Assembly: GCA_009996615.1 (NCBI GenBank) | Contig: JAACZU010000002.1 | Coordinates: 268,045-332,044, forward strand | Source: Rhodanobacteraceae bacterium | GTDB taxonomy: Bacteria > Pseudomonadota > Gammaproteobacteria > Xanthomonadales > Rhodanobacteraceae | DNA length: 64,000 nucleotides | Reading direction: 5' to 3' | Shown: piece after piece, positions 57,303 through 64,000 of the stretch | How positions within the stretch are numbered: position 1 is the first letter of the stretch | Layout: each line of letters begins with the position of its first letter | The notes under the pieces: generated by a model | Database searches by the model: none | Told to the model about the DNA's origin: nothing | What the model saw: the letters and a program-made list of their open reading frames with translations, nothing else | Translations under genes and position numbers: made by a program

Positions 57303-59969
57303 TCAATCAGCCAGGCTGCGCGCGAGGATGTCGGCCAGATCGGGTGAGTTGCCGGCGCGCGCGGCCAGGCGCTCGAGTTCGGCGCGCATCAGCGCGCGGC
57401 GCGCCGGCTCGAGGCGGCGCCAGCCGCCGAACGCGGTCGCCAGCCGCGCCGCGACCTGCGGCGTGAGGCCGTCCAGGCGCGCGATCGCCTCGGCGACGCA
57501 GCCGTAGCCGGCGCCGTCGGCGCGGTGGAACACGCGCGGGTTGCGCAGCGCGAATGCGCCGAACAGCGCGTAGACGTTGTTCGGGTTGCTCCAGCGGAAC
57601 GCCGCGTGTGCGCTCAGCGCCTCGATGCGCGCGAGCGTGGCCGGATCGGCGACCGCGGCCTGCAGCGTGAACCACTTGTCCAATACCAGCGCATCGCCGG
57701 CGTGGCGCGTGGCGAACGCGGCCAGCGCGTCGTCCGCCTCGTCGCCGCCGCCACGGACCAGCGCCGCGAGTGCGGCGAGGCGGTCGGTCAGCGTTGACGC
57801 GTCGGCGAACTGGCGGCGCGCGAGTTCCAGATGTGCCGGATCGGCGCGGCACAGCAGCGCGAGGCAGGCATTGCGCAGGCGCCGCTGCGCCTGCGCGGCG
57901 AGCGTCGTCGCGGCGAGGTCGTCCTGCGCCAGCGCGTGGTAGCGCGCCAGCAGCGGGCCGGCCAGCGCGGTCGCGAGCGCCTGCTCGACCTGCGTGCGCG
58001 CCTGGTGGACGGCTTCCGGATCGACCTCGGCGAGGCCGTCGGCCAGCGAGCCGGCATCGGCCAGGGTCAGCAGCTCGGCCAGCAGCGCCGCGTCGGATCC
58101 GTCCACGCGCAGCGCGTGCTCGAGGCAGCCGGTCCACAGCGCGCACAGCTGCGCATCCGGCGCGCCATGCGCGAGCGCATCGGCAAACACGCGCCGTGCC
58201 AGCGCGTCGGCGGCGAACCAGCGGTTGAAGCCGTCGCTGTCGTGGCGCACCTGCAGCGCGAGCGCCGCGGCGTCGACGTCGTGACGCAGGCGCACCGGCG
58301 CGGAATAGCCGCGCAGCAGCGAGGCAACGGGCGCCGCGTCGACGCCGATGAAGCGGAACGTCGCGCGCGCGCGCTCGAGCAGCAGCACGCGCTCGTGCAT
58401 CGGCGCGTGTTCGCCCTCGAGCGGAACGGCCAGCGGCGCGCCGTGCGCGTCGAACAACGCCAGCGCGACCGGCAGCGGCAGCGCCTGCTTGTCCGGCTGG
58501 CCCGGCGTCGGCGCGGTGTGCTGCTCCAGCGTCAGTTCGTAGCTGCGCGCGGCCGCGTCGTAGTGGCCGTGCGCGCGCAGCTCCGGCGTGCCGGCCTGGC
58601 GGTACCAGGCCAGCCAGGGCGTCAGGTCGCGGCCGTTCGCGTCCCCGAGCGCGGCGAGGAAATCCTCGACCGTCGCCGCCGCGCCATCGTGGCGCTCGAA
58701 GTACAGGTCCAGCCCGCGCCGGAAGCCGTCGCGGCCGAGCAGGGTCGCCAGCATGCGCACGACCTCGGCGCCCTTCTCGTACACGGTCGCGGTATAGAAA
58801 TTGTTGATCTCGCTGTACTGCTCGGGGCGCACCGCGTGCGCGAGCGGGCCGCCGTCCTCGCTGAACTGCGCGCGCCACAGCGTCTTCACGTCCTCGATCC
58901 GGCGCAGCGTGCGCGCGGCGAGGTCGGCCTCGAATTCCTGCTCGCGGTAGACGGTCAGGCCTTCCTTCAGGCACAGCTGGAACCAGTCGCGGCAAGTCAC
59001 GCGGTTGCCGCTCCAGTTGTGGAAATATTCGTGGCCGACCACGGCCAGCACGTGGCGGTAGTCGTCGTCGGTCGCGCTGTCCGGATCGGCCAGCAGGTAC
59101 TTCGCGTTGAAGATGTTGAGGCCCTTGTTCTCCATCGCGCCCATCGTGAAGTCGTGCGTGGCGACGATGTGGAACACGTCGAGGTCGTAGCAGCGGCCGA
59201 AGCGCTGCTCGTCCCAGGCCATCGCGTACTTCAGGCACTGCATCGCCCAGCCGCAGCGGCCGATCGCATCGGCCTCGGCGTGGATGACCAGGCGCACGCG
59301 GCGGCCCTCGGCGGTGACGAATTCGTCCTCGATCGACGCGAGGCGGCCGGCGACCAGCGCGAACAGGTAGCTCGGCTTGGGATGCGGATCGACGAAGCGC
59401 GCCCAGTGGCGGCCATCGGCCAGCTCGCCGGCGCCGTCGGCATTGCCGTTGGCGAGCAGCAGCGGAAAGCGCGCGCGGTCCGCGCGCAGCGTGACCGTGT
59501 AGCGCGCGAGCACGTCCGGCCGGTCCGGGAACGGCGTGATGCGGCGGAAGCCCTCCGCTTCGCACTGGGTCAAGAGGAACCCGGACTCGCGCGCCCCGGA
59601 CAGGTACAGGCCCTGCAGCGCGGTGTTGTGCTCGGGCGCGATGCGCACGCGCGTTTCGACGGTCAAAGCCGGGATTCGGGAATCGGGATCGTGCGGGCCT
59701 GGGATGGTCAGTTGCTTCGCGTCGAACGCGTATTCGTCCGCGCTGAGCACGCGGCCGTCGATGCGGACTTCCAGCAACTCGAGCTCTTCGGCATCGAGCA
59801 CCAGCGGCGCCGAAGCCTGCGCCGGATCCCGTTCGACGACGAGGCGCGCCGCGACCTCGGTCGCCGCCGGGTCGAGATCGAAGGTTAGCTCGATCTCGCG
59901 CACGCGCCAGGCCGGCGCGCGGTAGTCGTGCAGGTACACGGTCGGCTTGGCGCCGCTGGGGTCGGTCAT
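57303..59969 (-). CDS. pepN: Aminopeptidase N
   Basis: The 888-residue M1 zinc peptidase removes N-terminal residues from peptides. The substrate-binding GAMENKGLNIFN and the zinc site VVGHEYFHNWSGNRVTCRDW with downstream glutamate in LKEGLTVYREQEF are present, and the C-terminal DUF3458-type domains give the expected E. coli PepN-like length. A repeat-like string is embedded in frame near residue 95 (DPDSRIP). It is a single-gene unit. Confidence 0.96.
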   Translation of the reverse strand: MTDPSGAKPTVYLHDYRAPAWRVREIELTFDLDPAATEVAARLVVERDPAQASAPLVLDAEELELLEVRIDGRVLSADEYAFDAKQLTIPGPHDPDSRIPALTVETRVRIAPEHNTALQGLYLSGARESGFLLTQCEAEGFRRITPFPDRPDVLARYTVTLRADRARFPLLLANGNADGAGELADGRHWARFVDPHPKPSYLFALVAGRLASIEDEFVTAEGRRVRLVIHAEADAIGRCGWAMQCLKYAMAWDEQRFGRCYDLDVFHIVATHDFTMGAMENKGLNIFNAKYLLADPDSATDDDYRHVLAVVGHEYFHNWSGNRVTCRDWFQLCLKEGLTVYREQEFEADLAARTLRRIEDVKTLWRAQFSEDGGPLAHAVRPEQYSEINNFYTATVYEKGAEVVRMLATLLGRDGFRRGLDLYFERHDGAAATVEDFLAALGDANGRDLTPWLAWYRQAGTPELRAHGHYDAAARSYELTLEQHTAPTPGQPDKQALPLPVALALFDAHGAPLAVPLEGEHAPMHERVLLLERARATFRFIGVDAAPVASLLRGYSAPVRLRHDVDAAALALQVRHDSDGFNRWFAADALARRVFADALAHGAPDAQLCALWTGCLEHALRVDGSDAALLAELLTLADAGSLADGLAEVDPEAVHQARTQVEQALATALAGPLLARYHALAQDDLAATTLAAQAQRRLRNACLALLCRADPAHLELARRQFADASTLTDRLAALAALVRGGGDEADDALAAFATRHAGDALVLDKWFTLQAAVADPATLARIEALSAHAAFRWSNPNNVYALFGAFALRNPRVFHRADGAGYGCVAEAIARLDGLTPQVAARLATAFGGWRRLEPARRALMRAELERLAARAGNSPDLADILARSLAD

Positions 59970-60041
59970 GGGTCGGGCCTTGGTGATGTCGTGCAGATGT
60001 TTCGGCTTTCCGCGCGCGCTGCGGCGCCGGCTGCGCTTTCA

Positions 60042-60082
60042 AGCCCTCCCCTTCAAGGGGAGGGTTGGGTGGGGATGGTGTT
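60042..60082. repeat. CCCTCCCCTTCAAGGGGAGGG intergenic repeat, copy 2
   Basis: These 41 bases are identical to 30055-30095, including the trailing GGGTGGGGATGGTGTT. The copy lies in the 235-base divergent gap between pepN and the dehydratase gene. Confidence 0.7.
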
Positions 60083-60204
60083 AATGGCACGCGACACGAC
60101 GTATGCCACTTCCGCCCTCGGCAAGCCGTCAACAGGCAGGCTAGCACGCGCGCCGAACGCGCGTGTATCGTGCGGCGCTTCGTCCCGCCGGAGCTTGCAG
60201 CGCC

Positions 60205-61158
60205 ATGTCGACGCCCGCCCTGCCCACGTTCGCCGACGTCGAGGCCGCCGCCGCGCGCATCGCGCCGCATGCGCAGCGCACGCCGGTGCTGCGCTCGTCC
60301 TCGCTCGATGCGCTGGCCAGCGCGCAGCTCTACTTCAAGTGCGAGAACCTCCAGCGCGTCGGCGCGTTCAAGTTCCGCGGCGCCTGCAACGCGGTCTGGT
60401 CATTGAGCGACGCCGAGGCCGCGCGCGGCGTGGTCACGCATTCGTCCGGCAACCACGGCGCGGCGCTCGCGCTGGCGGCGCGCACGCGCGGCATCCCGGC
60501 GCACGTGGTCGTGCCGGAGGGTGCGGTCAAGTCCAAGCTCGCCGCGATCGAGGCGTTCGGCGCGATGCTGCACCGCTGCGCGCCGACCATCGCCGCGCGC
60601 GAGGCGGCGGCCGAGCAGGTCCGTGTCGCGACCGGCGCCACGCTCGTGCATCCCTACACCGACCCACGCGTGATCGCCGGCCAGGGCACTGCCGCGCTGG
60701 AGCTGCTGCATGAGACCGGCCCGCTCGACGCGCTGGTCGCGCCGATCGGCGGTGGCGGCCTGATCGGCGGCAGCGCGATCGTCGCGCGAAGGCTGCACCC
60801 TGGCATGGCCGTCCATGCGGCCGAACCGCTCGGCGCCGCCGACGCGGCCGAGTCGCTGCGTCGCGGCGAGCGCGTCACCGATATCGTGCCGGACACGCTC
60901 TGCGACGGCCTGCGCGGCACGATCGGGCCGATCAACTTCGACCTGCTGCGCGCGCACGCGGTCGAGGTGCTGACCGTCGCCGACGCCGACACGGTTGCCG
61001 CGATGCGCCTGATCTTCGAGCGCCTGAAGCTCGTCGTCGAACCGTCCAGCGCGATCGCGCTCGCCGCCGTGCTGAACAATCCGGCCCGCTTCGCCGGCCA
61101 CCGCGTCGGCCTGATCCTGTCCGGCGGCAACGTCGACCTCGACGCGCTGCCGTGGTGA
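60205..61158 (+). CDS. PLP-dependent threonine/serine dehydratase-like enzyme
   Basis: The 317-residue fold-type II enzyme has the PLP lysine in CENLQRVGAFKFRGACNAV near residue 53, THSSGNHGAALALAA, the phosphate-binding GGGGLIGG near 186 and a C-terminal SGGNVDLDAL. There is no ACT regulatory domain, so it resembles catabolic threonine dehydratase or serine racemase. It converts Thr or Ser to the 2-oxo acid and ammonia, or racemises serine. It is convergent with the permease gene. Confidence 0.88.
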   Translation: MSTPALPTFADVEAAAARIAPHAQRTPVLRSSSLDALASAQLYFKCENLQRVGAFKFRGACNAVWSLSDAEAARGVVTHSSGNHGAALALAARTRGIPAHVVVPEGAVKSKLAAIEAFGAMLHRCAPTIAAREAAAEQVRVATGATLVHPYTDPRVIAGQGTAALELLHETGPLDALVAPIGGGGLIGGSAIVARRLHPGMAVHAAEPLGAADAAESLRRGERVTDIVPDTLCDGLRGTIGPINFDLLRAHAVEVLTVADADTVAAMRLIFERLKLVVEPSSAIALAAVLNNPARFAGHRVGLILSGGNVDLDALPW

Positions 61159-61177
61159 AGCGCGCCGAGGTGCGCGG

Positions 61178-62566
61178 CTAGCCGGCCGCCGCGCGGCTGG
61201 CGCGTGACGCGGCCATCCGCCGGCGGCGCACCAGCCGGTACAGCGGGTAGCTCGCCGCGATCGCCGCGAGCCCGAGCAGGCTGCCGTGTGGATCGTGGAC
61301 GAGGAAGCCGATGAAGATGGCCAGCGCGATCGTTGCGTACAGCAGCGGCGCGAACGGATAGGCGAACGCCTTGTACGGCCGTTCGAGCCCGGGTTCGCGC
61401 CGGCGCAGCACGAACAGCGCGATCGCCATCGAGCCGTCGAGCAGCACGCCGATGAATGCGCCGAGCAGGAACAGCTTCTCGAACGTACCGCTGGCCGCGA
61501 GCACGGCCGCGCCTACGGTGCAGACCAGCAGCGCGGTGACCGGCGTGCCGCCGGCGTTGACCGTCTGCGCGCGATCGGCGAACAAGCCGTCGCGGCCGAG
61601 CGCATAGAGGATCCGCGGCGTGTTCATCAGGCCGGCATTGAGGATGCCCAGCAGCGACAGTGCGGCGAGCGCGGTGACGAGCTGCGCGCCACGCGGGCCG
61701 AACACCGCATGCATCGCGTCGGCCGCCGGCAGCTTGGAGGCGGCCAGCACCTCCATCGGCAACACGTGCAGGTAGGCCAGGTTGACCAGCACGTAGATGC
61801 CGATGACCAGCAGTGCGCCGCCGAACAGCGCGCGCGGCAGGTTGCGGCCTGGATTGCGGTCCTCCTCGGTGAAATAGACCGCCGAGTTCCAGCCCGAGTA
61901 GGTCTCGAACACCATCTGCATCGAGACCACCATCGCCATCAGCAGCAACGCCCCGCGCAGCGGCTCGGCGGGAGGCGCGGCAGGTGCGGCGACCGGCGTC
62001 GGCGCCGGATCGGCCCATAGACACACGGCGACGAATCCGATCAGGGCCAGCATTTTCAGCACGCTGGCCAGTTGCTGCACGGCGCTGCCGCTGCGCACGC
62101 CGGTCCAGTGCAGCAGCGCGAATGCGGCCAGCGTGACTACGGCGACCGCGCCTTCATGGCCGGCCAGCGGCGGCACCAGCGCGCCGGCGTACTCGGCGAA
62201 GGCGACCGCCAGGAAGGCCTGCGCCACCGTGTAGTTGAGCCAGTCGCCCCAGCCGACCACGAAGCCGGCGTAATCGCCGTAGGCGCGTCGCGCGTACACG
62301 CACGGCCCGCCCGCGCGCGGCAGGGCCGTTGCCAGTTCCGCCAAGCTGTTGGCGCCCAGCAGCACGTAGAAGCCGCCGAGCAGCCAGACCGCGATGATCA
62401 GCGTCGGGTCGTTCAGGGTGGCGGCGATCGGTCCGGGCGCGCGCAGGATGCCGATGCCGATCGTGCCGCCGACCACGACGGCGAGGCCGAAGCCGACGCC
62501 GAGCACGCGCAGCAGCGCGTGCGATGGCCATGCGTCGGTGGTGCGCGTTGCCTCGAGACTGCTCAT
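61178..62566 (-). CDS. APC-family amino acid permease
   Basis: The 462-residue protein has 12 predicted spans, the APC-type first helix VVVGGTIGIGILRAPGPIAA, ALPRAGGPCVYARRAYGD in helix 3 and NTPRILYALGRDGLFADRAQ between spans 8 and 9. It imports an amino acid or related amine in symport; the substrate is not predictable. The start codon overlaps the stop of the amidohydrolase gene (ATGA), so the two are co-translated. Confidence 0.88.
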   Translation of the reverse strand: MSSLEATRTTDAWPSHALLRVLGVGFGLAVVVGGTIGIGILRAPGPIAATLNDPTLIIAVWLLGGFYVLLGANSLAELATALPRAGGPCVYARRAYGDYAGFVVGWGDWLNYTVAQAFLAVAFAEYAGALVPPLAGHEGAVAVVTLAAFALLHWTGVRSGSAVQQLASVLKMLALIGFVAVCLWADPAPTPVAAPAAPPAEPLRGALLLMAMVVSMQMVFETYSGWNSAVYFTEEDRNPGRNLPRALFGGALLVIGIYVLVNLAYLHVLPMEVLAASKLPAADAMHAVFGPRGAQLVTALAALSLLGILNAGLMNTPRILYALGRDGLFADRAQTVNAGGTPVTALLVCTVGAAVLAASGTFEKLFLLGAFIGVLLDGSMAIALFVLRRREPGLERPYKAFAYPFAPLLYATIALAIFIGFLVHDPHGSLLGLAAIAASYPLYRLVRRRRMAASRASRAAAG

Positions 62567-64000
62567 GGCGTGCCTCCGTGGGAAAGCCGGCCAGCGGACG
62601 CCGAGTCGGTCGTTCCGGGCAGGATGCCGGCGTCGTGCACGACGCGGCCGCCGACCACGGTCAGCACGCTGGTCGTGGCCGGCAGCGCCTCGGCGTCGAC
62701 CGTGAAGATGTCCTGCGACAGCACGGCGAGGTCGGCGAGTTGGCCCGGCGCGAGCCGGCCCTTGTCGTGCTCGGCAAACTCTGCGAAGGCCGAGCCGTAG
62801 GTGTAGGCGATCACCGCCGCTTCGCGCGAGATCGCCTCGGCCGGGTTGTTCGGATGGGTGATTGCGAACTTGAGGTTCAGGAACGGGTTGACCGGCCCGT
62901 CCGAGCCGAGCGCGAGCGGGATGCCGGCCGCGATGAGCGAGCGCAGCGGCTGGTACTGGCGCACGCGCTGCGGGCCGAGGCGCGCCAGCGAGAGGCCGGG
63001 CGGATCGTCGAAGTGTGTCGGGTTCTCGACCACGACCACGCCGAGTTCGCGCGCCAGCGCGTGCAGGTCGTCGAACAGGCCCTCGGCGTGTTCGAGCCGC
63101 ACGCGGCGCGCGCGCCAGTCCGCCGCGGGTGCCAGCTCGCGCATCAGTCGCAGCACCTGCTCCGCGCTGCGGTCGCCGCAGGTGTGCAGCAGCAGCTGGT
63201 GCGCGGCTCCCGGCAGCTGCGCCAGCGCCGCGCGCAGCCGCACGCGCAGGTCGGCGTCGGAGAAGTTGATCGCGCCCGCCTCGCCCGGCCGGTCCGCATA
63301 CGGCGCGCGCAGCGCGGCCTGCCGTTCCAGCGGCGTGCCGTCGAGCATCCACTTCACGCCGGCCACGCGCACGCTGCCGTCCTTCGGCAGCGGCCAGATG
63401 CGCTCGGCCGTGCGCCAGGCGGACAGAGGGGCCTCGGCATCGGTGGTCGGCATCGGAATCAGGCGCAGTCGCAGCGGCAGCGCCAGCCGATGCAGCGCGT
63501 GCAGCGTCGGCTTGGGCGCGATGTTGCTCGCGATGCCCTGCAGCGAGGTGATGCCCAGCGGCAGCGCCTCGGCGGCGGCCTGCTGCAGCGCGGCGCGGTG
63601 CACCGCCGTGGAACGTCGGCCGACCTGCCGCATCACCGCATTCGTGTTGGCGTACTCGAGCAGCACGCCGGTCAGGCGGCCATCGCGGTCGCGCAGGAAG
63701 CGGCCACCGGGCGGATCGGACGAGCGCTCGCCGTAACCCAGCGCGCGCAGCGCGGCGGAATTGAGCACGCTGCCGTGGCCGGTGTCTGCGGTGAGCATGA
63801 CCGGATGGTCCGGCGCGACGCGGTCGAGCGCCTCGCGTGGTGTCGGCGCGTCCAGCACCGCGGCGCTGATGCGGCTGCTCAGGATCCAGCGTCCGCGCGG
63901 CGTGTCGGCCACGGTGCGGGCGAGCGCATCGAGCACCCGCGCCATCGGCGGATCGGGCGGCGGATCGTGTTCGCCGAAGTCCAGGCGCACGCCGCCGCGA
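62563..64000 (-). CDS. Amidohydrolase family 3 (YtcJ-like) enzyme, N-terminus beyond the window
   Basis: At least 478 residues of a metal-dependent amidohydrolase are present: VMLTADTGHGSVLNSAALRA, the metal-ligand histidines in LLLHTCGDRSAEQVL and RRVRLEHAEGLF, the aspartate in ALGSDGPVNPFLNL, and the C-terminal composite domain ending DAGILPGTTDSASAG. YtcJ-type proteins are about 550 residues, so roughly the first 80 to 100, including the HxH motif, are missing off the right edge. Pairing with an amino acid permease suggests uptake and hydrolysis of an N-acyl or cyclic amino compound. Confidence 0.85.
   Translation of the reverse strand, partial: RGGVRLDFGEHDPPPDPPMARVLDALARTVADTPRGRWILSSRISAAVLDAPTPREALDRVAPDHPVMLTADTGHGSVLNSAALRALGYGERSSDPPGGRFLRDRDGRLTGVLLEYANTNAVMRQVGRRSTAVHRAALQQAAAEALPLGITSLQGIASNIAPKPTLHALHRLALPLRLRLIPMPTTDAEAPLSAWRTAERIWPLPKDGSVRVAGVKWMLDGTPLERQAALRAPYADRPGEAGAINFSDADLRVRLRAALAQLPGAAHQLLLHTCGDRSAEQVLRLMRELAPAADWRARRVRLEHAEGLFDDLHALARELGVVVVENPTHFDDPPGLSLARLGPQRVRQYQPLRSLIAAGIPLALGSDGPVNPFLNLKFAITHPNNPAEAISREAAVIAYTYGSAFAEFAEHDKGRLAPGQLADLAVLSQDIFTVDAEALPATTSVLTVVGGRVVHDAGILPGTTDSASAGRLSHGGTP

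Overview
The window comes from a very GC-rich proteobacterium. Gene content (ttcA-rdgC, tatABC, split glyQ/glyS, mnmG, pepN, a GspE-type ATPase), many short palindromic intergenic repeats (for example cores resembling GGAGCGGCTTCAGCCGCGATGC-type REPs) and secreted proteins ending in an FxDGFE-like tail suggest Xanthomonadales/Lysobacterales, probably close to Rhodanobacteraceae. This placement is an inference from gene content; no rRNA gene is present to confirm it.

Layout. 0-6 kb: end of an ABC exporter, acetyl-CoA synthetase, a PII protein, ubiK and comM. 6-10.4 kb: a K+/H+ antiporter, then an XdhC-type molybdenum-enzyme maturation factor overlapping a MocA-like nucleotidyltransferase that is fused in frame to MsrB. 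10.4-17 kb: quinol-type nitric oxide reductase, a divergent AcoR-like activator and a TonB-dependent receptor. 17-27.8 kb: an accessory island holding a sirtuin, a PD-(D/E)XK-like protein of atypical composition, a PP2C phosphatase with an unknown divergent partner, a three-repeat Cys/His mini-protein, an HD protein, a tandem AAA+ ATPase, a WYL regulator, a HEPN protein and a Cas4-like/DEDD nuclease (DUF2779). 27.9-43 kb: arginase, a secreted CAP protein, IorAB molybdenum oxidoreductase, transketolase, ttcA, rdgC, a YgjP-like protease, a large Ig-repeat surface protein, an esterase and ferrochelatase. 43-54 kb: a secreted protein with a C-terminal anchor, a SYLF protein, tatABC, an orphan RHH protein, a GATase, a GspE ATPase, glyQS and a YbaY-like lipoprotein. 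54-64 kb: mnmG, a small gene behind a consensus sigma-54 promoter, pepN, a PLP-dependent dehydratase, an amino-acid permease and a truncated amidohydrolase.

The most notable observation is a dyad, CGACA-N5-TGTCG, found perfectly four times within 9.1 kb. Each copy lies outside coding sequence and close to the start of an island gene: cobB, the PP2C/unknown pair, the AAA+/WYL pair and the DUF2779 nuclease. The copy at AAA+/WYL covers the predicted -35 of the WYL gene. The simplest reading is that the WYL protein controls a dispersed regulon of nucleases, an ATPase, a phosphatase and a sirtuin, possibly a defence or DNA-damage response. This is inference and has not been tested.

Other functional links: XdhC and MocA at 8-10 kb would mature the IorAB enzyme at 30-33 kb, whose catalytic subunit carries a Tat signal served by tatABC at 45-46.6 kb. 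I saw no rRNA, tRNA, CRISPR array, insertion sequence or prophage.
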